Shown here one piece after another: positions 1 through 6,290 of a stretch of DNA of 6,787 nt (positions are counted from its first letter, which is position 1; each line of letters opens with the position of its first letter). This DNA is from Pseudomonadota bacterium (GTDB taxonomy: Bacteria > Pseudomonadota > Gammaproteobacteria > Arenicellales > UBA868): NCBI GenBank assembly GCA_018661145.1, contig JABJIU010000102.1:1-6787 (forward strand), read 5' to 3'. Made by a program: the position numbers and the translations under genes. The notes beneath the pieces were generated by a model. The model ran no database searches and was not told where the DNA came from. It saw only the letters and a list, made by a program, of their open reading frames with translations.

Positions 1-549
1 CGGGGCGAGGTCCTTCATGTCGACACCAGCGACAGCTTGGTGATCTCAGAGCGCAGGATGGTGGCGACGCTCGGTGTGCGCAATCTCGCGATTGTGGATA
101 CGGCGGACGCCCTGCTGGTGGCTGATCGGGACCATACTGACAAACTCAAAGCACTGGTGGCAACCCTATCGTCACGTGCACACAAAGAAACCCAGCATCA
201 CCGAAAGGTCTACCGGCCCTGGGGCAGTTTCGACGGGGTCGAACAGGGCGAAGGTTTTCAGGTCAAAAGGATCACGGTAGATCCGGGCAAGAAACTTTCG
301 TTACAGCGCCATCAGCACCGCGCGGAACACTGGATAGTGGTTCGGGGCAGGGCCGAGGTGACCGTTGCAAACGACACCTTTGTGCTGGAGAAAGACCAAT
401 CGACCTATATACCAATAGGTACGGTCCACCGTCTCGCGAATGTATTCGAGGAACCTCTTGAAATCATCGAAGTACAGACTGGCGCCTATCTTGGCGAAGA
501 TGATATCCAACGGCTTGAAGACGACTTTCATCGCGAGAGCAGTGACTAA
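1..549 (+). CDS. manC: Mannose-1-phosphate guanylyltransferase / mannose-6-phosphate isomerase, C-terminal part (5' end outside window)
   Basis: The frame is open from base 1, so this is the last 182 residues of a protein that is usually about 470-490 aa. It converts mannose-6-P and mannose-1-P toward GDP-mannose, a cytoplasmic precursor for exopolysaccharide or LPS. The first ~50 residues match the end of the nucleotidyltransferase region (VATLGVRNLAIVDTADALLVADRD). Residues ~67-175 form the type II phosphomannose isomerase cupin: RPWGSF at 72-77, then SLQRHQHRAEHW at 100-111, QSTYIP at 133-138 and GTVHRL at 140-145. Q102, H104, E109 and H143 are the likely metal ligands. The protein ends YLGEDDIQRLEDDF plus a short tail, as is normal for the family. 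An ATG at 37 lies inside the domain and is not the true start. Names used for this family include manC, algA, cpsB and xanB; which fits depends on the locus to the left. It converges on the PhyH gene with a 25-bp gap. Confidence 0.93.
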   Translation, partial: RGEVLHVDTSDSLVISERRMVATLGVRNLAIVDTADALLVADRDHTDKLKALVATLSSRAHKETQHHRKVYRPWGSFDGVEQGEGFQVKRITVDPGKKLSLQRHQHRAEHWIVVRGRAEVTVANDTFVLEKDQSTYIPIGTVHRLANVFEEPLEIIEVQTGAYLGEDDIQRLEDDFHRESSD

Positions 550-550
550 C

Positions 551-567
551 ACGCGCTAAGTGCGTTT
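551..567 (+). terminator. Weak hairpin between the convergent manC and PhyH genes
   Basis: The sequence ACGCGC-TAA-GTGCGT can fold into a six-pair stem (551-556 with 560-565, one G-T wobble) with a three-base loop, followed on the plus strand only by TT. It lies just after the manC stop, in the 25-bp gap of a tail-to-tail gene pair where a terminator would be expected. The stem is short and the T tract is nearly absent, so it may not terminate efficiently. Confidence 0.25.
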
Positions 568-574
568 CCTGCCA

Positions 575-1387
575 TCAGGCGGGGTTCGGAGATCCTGTGA
601 TGGCGTGATACTTGCGCGTTGCCGCGAGCAATCGTTCCCCGGCATCACCGGGCAGCCACTCATCCGCCGGGGTGTCGGTTTCATAATGGCCAAAGTAGTC
701 CTGTCCGCGGATCAACATGGCGGAATCTCTTGTGGCTTTGGTTTGTTGCATCTGTGGGGTGATGTACTGGATATTCAGGCCGATCCGCCGATCGGCACTG
801 GTGTTCGGGTGCGAGGCATGAACGGTCCAGCCGTGATGCAAGGAAGCCTCTCCAGGCTTTAAAGGGCAGAGCACGGCATCTTTCTCGCGGATATCCTCTA
901 TGGTTTGTGACTGAAGCAGCACGTTGTCGGGATCGTCCGACGTCACTTGCTCCTTTAACCCTTGGCGGTGGCTGCCGGGAATCATTTGCATGCATCCGCT
1001 TTCGGCGGTAGCCGGCGAGAGGGCAAGCCAGGCAGACACCTCCTCCGTACCGTCGAAACCCCAGTAGGTCAGGTCCTGGTGCCAACTGACAAATTTGGCG
1101 GTCTGCGGCTCCTTGATAATGTAGGTGACGTTATAGAGCAGTATGTTCGGGCCTAGAATTTCCTCAACAAGATCGAGCAGCACCGGGTGTGTGGCGAGTT
1201 CATAGGGAGATCGAAGAACCGTGTGTACCTTGCTGTGGTAATGCAGTCCATACCCTATCTGGCGTTCTGCCTCCTCAAGCTGCTCTCGATGGGCTTTGGC
1301 TTCGTCAGGGTCCACGACCTTAACGCCGTTCAGAAAACCGTCCTGCCAGTACCGCGTCGTCTGCGTTTCCGAATCTGGGGATGTCAT
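575..1387 (-). CDS. Phytanoyl-CoA dioxygenase (PhyH) family Fe(II)/2-oxoglutarate-dependent oxygenase
   Basis: A 270-aa protein, a normal length for PhyH-family enzymes, which couple oxidation of a substrate C-H bond to conversion of 2-oxoglutarate to succinate and CO2. The iron-binding triad is visible: H103 and D105 in SWHQDLTYWG, and H190 in HHGWTVHASHPN. R200 or R201 in SADRRIGLNIQYI is the likely 2-oxoglutarate carboxylate ligand. SGCMQMIPGSH at 130-140 is also typical. Because the HxD aspartate is present, it should be a hydroxylase rather than a halogenase. No signal peptide is seen, so it should be cytoplasmic. I chose ATG at 1387: a GAGGAG Shine-Dalgarno sits 6 nt before it, whereas the in-frame GTG at 1390 would have only 3 nt spacing. 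The gene is divergent from the Rieske oxygenase and may share its regulation. The substrate cannot be read from sequence; the family ranges from phytanoyl-CoA to ectoine and many natural products. Confidence 0.9.
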   Translation of the reverse strand: MTSPDSETQTTRYWQDGFLNGVKVVDPDEAKAHREQLEEAERQIGYGLHYHSKVHTVLRSPYELATHPVLLDLVEEILGPNILLYNVTYIIKEPQTAKFVSWHQDLTYWGFDGTEEVSAWLALSPATAESGCMQMIPGSHRQGLKEQVTSDDPDNVLLQSQTIEDIREKDAVLCPLKPGEASLHHGWTVHASHPNTSADRRIGLNIQYITPQMQQTKATRDSAMLIRGQDYFGHYETDTPADEWLPGDAGERLLAATRKYHAITGSPNPA

Positions 1388-1431
1388 CACTCGCTCCTCA
1401 ATATCTAAGACTCGATCTGGATTCAGGATCG

Positions 1432-1460
1432 ATAATATTCATTAACCGGCGTTGTGGGAA
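1432..1460 (-). promoter_or_regulatory. Candidate sigma-70 promoter for the PhyH-family gene
   Basis: Read on the minus strand, TTCCCA (1460-1455, 4/6 match to the -35 consensus) is followed after exactly 17 nt by TATTAT (1437-1432, 5/6 match to the -10 consensus). Transcription would start near 1425, giving a leader of about 38 nt that carries the GAGGAG ribosome-binding site before the ATG at 1387. Spacing and location are good, but the call rests on consensus matching alone. Confidence 0.5.
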
Positions 1461-1527
1461 CTTGCCGCAGGCGACATTCAAGATACTCCCACGCGACACG
1501 CTTCTTTTGGCTTCTGAAAAGGCAATA

Positions 1528-1557
1528 AGTAGGAGAGTAGTATTCACCTACTATAGT
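1528..1557 (+). promoter_or_regulatory. Possible operator and -10 region upstream of the Rieske oxygenase gene
   Basis: An inverted repeat AGTAGG (1528-1533) / CCTACT (1547-1552), with 13 bases between the arms, overlaps a -10-like TATAGT (1552-1557, 5/6). ACTATAGT at 1550-1557 is itself an 8-bp palindrome. No good -35 box lies 16-18 nt upstream of TATAGT. That pattern would suit a promoter controlled by an activator or repressor bound at the repeat. If used, transcription would begin about 12 nt before the ATG at 1576. This is pattern-based inference. Confidence 0.3.
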
Positions 1558-1575
1558 GGCCGTCTAGACTGCACC

Positions 1576-2688
1576 ATGAAAGCCTTACCGAATCACTTTT
1601 ATACCGGTCGCGAGGAATTTCTCGAGGAACGTGAGCGTGTTTTTGCACCCATGTGGACGTGTATCGGATTTGCGAGTGATGCCCCAAACGCCGGAGACGT
1701 GCAACCTCTGGAATTCATGAAAATGCCGCTACTGATGGTTCGCGGAAATGATCAGACCCTTCGGGTATTTCATAACGTCTGTCGACACCGAGGCCATGTC
1801 CTTGTCAGCGAGCGAGGCACGGTCAAGCAGTCGCTGAGATGTCCGTATCACTCCTGGACCTATACGCTGGAGGGCAAACTGGCCCGGACCCCGAATGTCG
1901 GTGGAGTGGGTGTTAATGACATTGCAGATTTTGACCGCGCCGGCTTCGGGCTCTTCGAAGTGTCCAGCGTTGAGTGGAATGATCTGGTTTTCGTGAATCT
2001 TTCCGGTGACGCACCTGCTTTTGAGGAATTTATTGCTCCGCTAGAGCAGCGTTGGGAGCCTTTTTGGGGCGCTGAGGGTTCCTCGCTTCTGAGGCTTGCC
2101 CAGTCACATTCCTCGATTCGTCTGGAAGTACCAGCCAACTGGAAACTTGCGGTCGAAAACTACCTTGAGGCCTACCACTTGCCGACGGTGCACCCGGCAC
2201 TTAATCGTTTCTCCCCTCTGGCGGATCATGAGATTCACCTTGGAGAAGACTTTGCCGGACAGTTGTCGCACTGTTATACGTTGGGCGCAGGCACGGCTCG
2301 GCATCTTCCTGTATTTCCGGCGTGGCCAGAAGCGTTATACGAGGAGGCGCAATACCCAGCCTTGTTCCCCAATACGCTGCTCGGCCTACAGGCGGATCAC
2401 CTATTTGTCATGGTCATTATTCCCCTCACACATAACCGTACTCTCGAGGAAACCCGTCTTTACTGCGTCGGCGACGAGTCAGGTGCTGAAGATTTTGAAG
2501 ATCTGCGCCAAGCCCAGCACAGGTTCTGGACCGAAGTGTTCGCCGAGGATATCGGTGTGGTGACCGGCATGCAGGCCGGCCGCGCCTCTCCAGGCTTTGA
2601 TGGTGGCGTCCTCACGCCCGTGATGGATAAGGCTACCGCGCACTTCCATCAATGGGTTGCAAAGCGGGTAGGAGTGGCCCTGGGCTAA
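1576..2688 (+). CDS. Rieske [2Fe-2S] ring-hydroxylating-type oxygenase, alpha subunit (choline/glycine-betaine/carnitine monooxygenase-like)
   Basis: A 370-aa terminal oxygenase. The N-terminal Rieske domain has C69-x-H71, 17 residues, then C89-x2-H92 (NVCRHRG ... RCPYHSWTY), the usual [2Fe-2S] ligands. The C-terminal catalytic domain has NWKLAVENYLEAYHLPTVHP at 188-207, with H201 and H206 binding the mononuclear iron and D325 (FAEDIG) as the likely third ligand. E198 occupies the position of the Asp that links the two metal centres in aromatic dioxygenases. The ENYLEAYH pattern recalls the group acting on quaternary ammonium compounds rather than on aromatics. The frame is open back to 1381, but I place the start at ATG 1576: MKALPNHFYT is the typical beginning of this family, and the upstream 65 codons look non-homologous and would overlap the divergent PhyH gene. 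No clear Shine-Dalgarno precedes it. The required reductase partner is not in the window, and neither is a beta subunit. The substrate is unknown. Confidence 0.9.
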   Translation: MKALPNHFYTGREEFLEERERVFAPMWTCIGFASDAPNAGDVQPLEFMKMPLLMVRGNDQTLRVFHNVCRHRGHVLVSERGTVKQSLRCPYHSWTYTLEGKLARTPNVGGVGVNDIADFDRAGFGLFEVSSVEWNDLVFVNLSGDAPAFEEFIAPLEQRWEPFWGAEGSSLLRLAQSHSSIRLEVPANWKLAVENYLEAYHLPTVHPALNRFSPLADHEIHLGEDFAGQLSHCYTLGAGTARHLPVFPAWPEALYEEAQYPALFPNTLLGLQADHLFVMVIIPLTHNRTLEETRLYCVGDESGAEDFEDLRQAQHRFWTEVFAEDIGVVTGMQAGRASPGFDGGVLTPVMDKATAHFHQWVAKRVGVALG

Positions 2689-2725
2689 AGCCAAAACGCA
2701 AGCCAGAAGACGGTTGGTATATCAG

Positions 2726-2741
2726 TTGGGAATTCTCCCAA
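2726..2741. promoter_or_regulatory. Perfect 6-bp inverted repeat in the Rieske-MGL gap
   Basis: TTGGGA (2726-2731) and TCCCAA (2736-2741) flank a four-base loop, in the 98-bp gap between the Rieske and methionine gamma-lyase genes. Neither strand has a T run next to it, so it does not look like an intrinsic terminator. It could be an operator or an RNA stem protecting or separating parts of a shared transcript. A TAAAAT (2775-2780, 5/6 match to a -10 box) lies 7 bp before the lyase ATG, without a convincing -35. Confidence 0.3.
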
Positions 2742-2786
2742 TAAGCCCGGAAACGGTATCGCTCTTTAAAGTCGTAAAATCGCTGT

Positions 2787-3992
2787 ATGAGCAAGGATAA
2801 AGACAAAGACGCGCAGGGGTTCAGCACCCGCGCCATCCATTTCGGCTATGACCCCGCCAGCCACCACGGTGCGCTCAATCCGCCCGTCTACCTCAATGCC
2901 ACCTATACCTTCGAATCCATAGCGCAGGGTCAGCAGCGCTTTTCCGGTGAAGCACCGGGCTACGTTTATGCCCGGGTCGGTAATCCGACCCAGTCAGTAC
3001 TTGAAAAGCGGCTCGCGAGTCTGGAAGGTGGTGAGGCGGCGGTTGCGGTCGCGTCCGGGATCGGCGCCATCACGGCGCTGCTGTGGTCGTTTCTTGAATC
3101 GGGTGACGAGATCATTGCCGACAAGACACTGTACGGCTGCACATTTGCCTTTATGGAACATGGGCTTTCGCGCTTTGGTATCAAGGTGCACTTTGTTGAT
3201 CTCACAGAAACTGACGCGCTCGCCGGTGCCATGACACCCCAAACGCGCTTTGTATTTTTCGAAACGCCTACTAATCCGAATATGCGGGTCATTAATATTC
3301 GTGAGGTCTCCGAGGTAGCCCATGCCCATGGTGCTCGAGTGATTGTCGACAACACCTACGGTACGCCCTATCTTCAGCGACCTCTGGAGTGTGGGGCGGA
3401 TTTTGTTGTGCACTCAATGACCAAGTATCTTAGTGGTCACGGCGATCTGATTGCCGGCGCGATCATTGGCCCCGCTGATGATATGCTGACCGTACGTACT
3501 GTTGGCCTTAAAGACATGACCGGCGCAGTGTTGTCGGCATTTGATTCCTTCCTGCTGCTGCGGGGCATCAAGACGCTGGAACTGCGTATGGAACGTCACT
3601 GCGAGAGTGCCTTGGCGCTGGCGCGTGAGATTGAGTCCCATCCACAGGTCGAAAAGGTGTACTACCCTGGTCTACCCTCGCATCCGCAATACGATCTGGC
3701 CTATAAGCAGATGAAAGCCTTCGGCGGCATGATTGCCTTGGAACTGCAGGGCGGATATGAGGCAGGCGTGCGGTTCATGGACGCCGTTCAGGTGGCTCAG
3801 CGCGCCGTCAGTCTCGGCGATGCTGAGACACTGGTACAGCACCCGGCGAGCATGACCCATAACAACTACACAGAAGAAGAGCGCCTGGCCCACGGTATCA
3901 GCTTGGGACTCGCGCGGATTTCGGTCGGCCTTGAGAATGTTGAGGACCTTGTCGCCGACATTCTGAATGCCCTCGATCAGTCTGTCGACTGA
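2787..3992 (+). CDS. Methionine gamma-lyase (PLP-dependent, Cys/Met metabolism family)
   Basis: A 401-aa cytoplasmic PLP enzyme of the cystathionine gamma-synthase superfamily, close to the ~398 aa of Pseudomonas putida methionine gamma-lyase. It should split L-methionine into methanethiol, ammonia and 2-oxobutyrate. K213 in HSMTKYLSGHGD is the Schiff-base lysine. Y61 and R63 (YARVGNPT) bind the cofactor phosphate of the neighbouring subunit, D188 (IVDNTYGTPY) pairs with the pyridine nitrogen, and R377 should bind the substrate carboxylate. What separates it from cystathionine enzymes is YGCTF at 116-120, with C118 at the position of the family's active-site Cys116, plus K242-D243 in VGLKDMTG; these are methionine gamma-lyase hallmarks. 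Homologues can also act on homocysteine, S-methylcysteine and selenium analogues, so the in vivo substrate may differ. The ATG at 2787 gives the expected N-terminus but has no recognisable Shine-Dalgarno. The SDR gene follows after 16 nt, suggesting joint transcription. Gene names in use are mdeA and megL. Confidence 0.93.
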   Translation: MSKDKDKDAQGFSTRAIHFGYDPASHHGALNPPVYLNATYTFESIAQGQQRFSGEAPGYVYARVGNPTQSVLEKRLASLEGGEAAVAVASGIGAITALLWSFLESGDEIIADKTLYGCTFAFMEHGLSRFGIKVHFVDLTETDALAGAMTPQTRFVFFETPTNPNMRVINIREVSEVAHAHGARVIVDNTYGTPYLQRPLECGADFVVHSMTKYLSGHGDLIAGAIIGPADDMLTVRTVGLKDMTGAVLSAFDSFLLLRGIKTLELRMERHCESALALAREIESHPQVEKVYYPGLPSHPQYDLAYKQMKAFGGMIALELQGGYEAGVRFMDAVQVAQRAVSLGDAETLVQHPASMTHNNYTEEERLAHGISLGLARISVGLENVEDLVADILNALDQSVD

Positions 3993-4008
3993 AACAAGAG
4001 CATTGGGT

Positions 4009-4791
4009 ATGGAAAAAATCTCGACCGGGGCGCAAACAAGAGTCGCCATCGTAACAGGCGGGTTTGCCGGGATTGGATTGTCGGCAGCCGCTGAACTGGC
4101 CCGACAGGGTGTCTCGGTGGCGGTCGGTGCACGAACCGTGGTTGACGCATCACTGAGCCAGTTGGCGGAACTCTCTTCACCGGTCTGGGGTGGAGTGCTC
4201 GATGTACGCGATACCGAGAGCGTCAGGGATTTTGTGTCAGAAGTGGAGCGCCAGCTCGGCCCCGTCGATATCCTTGTGAATTCCGCCGGAATCGGGACCC
4301 AGCAGACCGTCAGCGAGCATGATGAAGAGAAGTGGCTTGATGTGATCGATACCAATCTGAACGGCTGTTTTCGGATGATCAAGGCCTGCATGTCGGGCAT
4401 GATCGAGCGTAAGTGGGGCCGTATCGTGAGCGTTGGCTCCACGGCAGCGCGGACTGCAGTCCCGAAATATGCAGCCTACTGCGCGTCTAAATCCGGCTTG
4501 CTTGGGCTCAATCGGGCAGTGGCGCTCGAGGGCGCCGCGCATGGCGTTACCGCAACCGTTGTCAGTCCAACCTGGGTGCAGACCGAGATGATGAACAAAA
4601 GTTTCCAGGCAAAAGCGAAAGAGCAGGGCACGAGCTTTGAAGAGGAAATTGGGGCCCTGGTCCGTCAGGTGCCCCAGCAGCGGCTGGTACAGCCTAGCGA
4701 GATTGGCGCACTGATTGCGTTTCTCTGCCGGGAAGAGGCGGCCGGCATCACCATGGAGGATATCCAGGTCAATGCCGCAGCCTGGTGGTGA
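4009..4791 (+). CDS. Short-chain dehydrogenase/reductase (SDR) family oxidoreductase
   Basis: A 260-aa classical SDR that oxidises an alcohol or reduces a carbonyl with NAD(P). Visible are the cofactor motif TGGFAGIG (16-23), LDVRD with D66, NSAG (91-94), the structural N116 in DTNLNG, and the catalytic S144, Y157 and K161 (YCASK). R42 at the end of the second strand (VGART) favours NADP(H), an inference. Two places depart from the family norm: the usual PG after strand six is PTWVQTEM (187-194), and the C-terminus ends EDIQVNAAAWW rather than with the common Gly-Gly segment. The start at ATG 4009 has AAGAG 8 nt upstream and gives a standard N-terminus; an in-frame ATG at 3967 would lie inside the lyase gene with no ribosome site. 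Placed 16 nt after the lyase and 68 nt before malonyl-CoA decarboxylase, it probably belongs to the same operon. The substrate is unknown; the general shape resembles 3-hydroxyacid or 3-oxoacyl dehydrogenases. Confidence 0.88.
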   Translation: MEKISTGAQTRVAIVTGGFAGIGLSAAAELARQGVSVAVGARTVVDASLSQLAELSSPVWGGVLDVRDTESVRDFVSEVERQLGPVDILVNSAGIGTQQTVSEHDEEKWLDVIDTNLNGCFRMIKACMSGMIERKWGRIVSVGSTAARTAVPKYAAYCASKSGLLGLNRAVALEGAAHGVTATVVSPTWVQTEMMNKSFQAKAKEQGTSFEEEIGALVRQVPQQRLVQPSEIGALIAFLCREEAAGITMEDIQVNAAAWW

Positions 4792-4846
4792 TGACAGGAC
4801 GCGTTCTGCGATGACGATGCAAACCCGTTTTTTTTGAATCGATGGT

Positions 4847-4851
4847 AAAGG
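4847..4851 (+). promoter_or_regulatory. Ribosome-binding site of the malonyl-CoA decarboxylase gene
   Basis: AAAGG, within TAAAGGTG, lies 8 nt before the ATG at 4860. It is the clearest Shine-Dalgarno among the four plus-strand cluster genes and fixes the start. The 68-bp gap also holds a run of eight T (4828-4835) without a stem before it. Confidence 0.6.
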
Positions 4852-4859
4852 TGTAGCAG

Positions 4860-6290
4860 ATGGATCTGTCAACCAGTTTCGGACTTAAAGGCCTTAAGCA
4901 GTTACGCCGTGCCTGGGTAGAGGTTGAGCAAGAGGCACTCAGCCGCATTGCCGGCAAGGTGCGCCCAGGATTACCCCGAGACGATTTCCATCTAATTCGT
5001 CGACAGATTGATGACTGTCTTCTGGAGACTGGCGGCGCAACATCTGCCCGGGCACGCGCGGCCCGCCTGGGCGGGGTTTATCTCGATCTTGATACGGGTG
5101 GCCGTGATAATTTTCTGAAACTGCTTGCGTTTGAATACGGAGTTAAAGACGATGCGCTGCGCGAGTCGGCTCGTGAATGGTTGGCGCTTGATGCTGGTCG
5201 TTCGCCTGAAGATCTACCGGTACGGCTCGATGCCGAAGCAAAACTCCGGCGGACACTGAAGTCCCCGCGAATACGCCTTTTGACGCAGTTCAACGACCTA
5301 CCCGAAGGTATAAAGTTTCTTACCGATATGCGGGCCCAGTTACTCAAGATCCGCAGAGATGACCCACGGCTTGGCGCGTTTGATAGAGAATTCAAGGACT
5401 TGCTGGCGTCGTGGTTTGATGTGGGTTTCCTCAAACTGCGTCGGATCGCCTGGGACGCACCGGCGGCATTGCTGGAAACCCTCGCCGAGCATGAGGCGGT
5501 TCACGCTATTCGATCCTGGCAGGATATCAAACACCGCCTGGCGGCCCCTGACCGGCGTTGTTTTGCCTTTATCCATCCTCAGATGCCCAACGATCCACTG
5601 ATCTTCGTCTGGGTGGCACTCACCGATGGCATCTCTGATCGTATTAATGATGTGCTGAGAATTGATCACGGCGAACTTAATCCGGACAAGGCGGATACCG
5701 CGGTCTTTTATTCAATCTCGGCGACCCAGCCCGGCTTGGATGGTGTGGGTTTCGGCAGTTTTCTGATCAAGCGGGTGGTTGACCGACTGAGCCGTGACCA
5801 CAAGCAGCTCAAGCACTTTGCTACATTGTCGCCGTTGCCCGGCTTTCGGAGTTGGCTGAATGAGCAGTGCGAAATTCCTGGTAACGAACAGCATCCACGT
5901 GTGAAAAATGGCCTGCAGTTACTCGCGGCTGCCGATGCCTTGGATCGGATGTTTGTTGATCGCAGTTGGTTGCGTGACGAGGCAGCGCTCGCACAAGCCC
6001 GTCAGGCGCTCATAGTTCTTGCGGCGCATTACCTGGTTCGTGAAAAGCGTGGGAACGATGTACGGGATCGTGTGGCAAATTTCCATCTTTCCAACGGGGC
6101 CAGTATCGAGCGCATCAACTTTCCGGCTGATGTGAGCCGACGTGGCCAGGACCATTCGGCCGGACTCATGGTCAATTACCGCTACCGGCTCAAAGACATC
6201 GAAGCCAATCATGAGTCGTATCACGACAAGGGCGATATTGCCCATTCACGCGCTATCGCAAGTCTATTGAAGACTCGACTGACTGACTAA
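4860..6290 (+). CDS. Malonyl-CoA decarboxylase
   Basis: A 476-aa protein matching the MLYCD/MatA family, which converts malonyl-CoA to acetyl-CoA and CO2 (EC 4.1.1.9). The N-terminal ~185 residues form the helical part (LTQFNDLPEGIKFLTDMRAQ at 141-160). The C-terminal catalytic part resembles a GNAT-type acyl-CoA fold and holds the family's strongest motifs: EAVHAIRSWQDIKHRL (212-227), DRRCFAFIHPQMPNDPLIFV (231-250), FYSISATQPGL (283-293), LSPLPGFRSWL (323-333), and NFHLSNGA (407-414) with H409, which corresponds to the catalytic His of the human enzyme. The catalytic Ser should be within FYSIS (S285 or S287). The start at ATG 4860 has a good ribosome site. It ends in RLTD with no peroxisomal signal, as expected for a bacterial protein. 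No malonyl-CoA synthetase or malonate transporter lies beside it, unlike malonate (mat) operons, so its malonyl-CoA may come from another route. Its stop codon overlaps that of the convergent small ORF. Confidence 0.95.
   Translation: MDLSTSFGLKGLKQLRRAWVEVEQEALSRIAGKVRPGLPRDDFHLIRRQIDDCLLETGGATSARARAARLGGVYLDLDTGGRDNFLKLLAFEYGVKDDALRESAREWLALDAGRSPEDLPVRLDAEAKLRRTLKSPRIRLLTQFNDLPEGIKFLTDMRAQLLKIRRDDPRLGAFDREFKDLLASWFDVGFLKLRRIAWDAPAALLETLAEHEAVHAIRSWQDIKHRLAAPDRRCFAFIHPQMPNDPLIFVWVALTDGISDRINDVLRIDHGELNPDKADTAVFYSISATQPGLDGVGFGSFLIKRVVDRLSRDHKQLKHFATLSPLPGFRSWLNEQCEIPGNEQHPRVKNGLQLLAAADALDRMFVDRSWLRDEAALAQARQALIVLAAHYLVREKRGNDVRDRVANFHLSNGASIERINFPADVSRRGQDHSAGLMVNYRYRLKDIEANHESYHDKGDIAHSRAIASLLKTRLTD

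Noticed and set aside
1381..1575. N-terminal extension of the Rieske oxygenase frame back to ATG 1381
   Set aside because: The 65 extra residues do not resemble the family, the extension overlaps the divergent PhyH gene start, and it would cover the promoter region. MKALPNHFYT at 1576 fits the family start.
2096..2563. Plus-strand open frame of 155 codons inside the Rieske gene
   Set aside because: It is out of frame with a gene whose catalytic residues are intact throughout; composition is that of a frame shadow.
3967..4008. Earlier in-frame ATG for the SDR gene at 3967
   Set aside because: It lies within the methionine gamma-lyase coding sequence, has no ribosome site, and adds 14 residues not expected before the cofactor-binding strand.
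3672..4442. Long open frame on the minus strand (256 codons)
   Set aside because: It runs antisense across the lyase and SDR genes, both clearly coding on the plus strand. The translation is Ser/Thr/Pro-rich with no recognisable domain, typical of a shadow frame.
4828..4835. Run of eight T as a possible terminator between SDR and malonyl-CoA decarboxylase
   Set aside because: I could find no stable stem immediately before it, so it does not meet the pattern of an intrinsic terminator. Read-through into malonyl-CoA decarboxylase is more likely.
4237..4872. Open frame on the minus strand (211 codons) opposite the SDR gene
   Set aside because: It is antisense to a well-supported SDR gene and its translation shows no recognisable motif.
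6277..6288. Three tandem GACT units at the end of the malonyl-CoA decarboxylase gene
   Set aside because: Three copies are too few to suggest phase-variable slippage, and changes there would only alter the last few residues.
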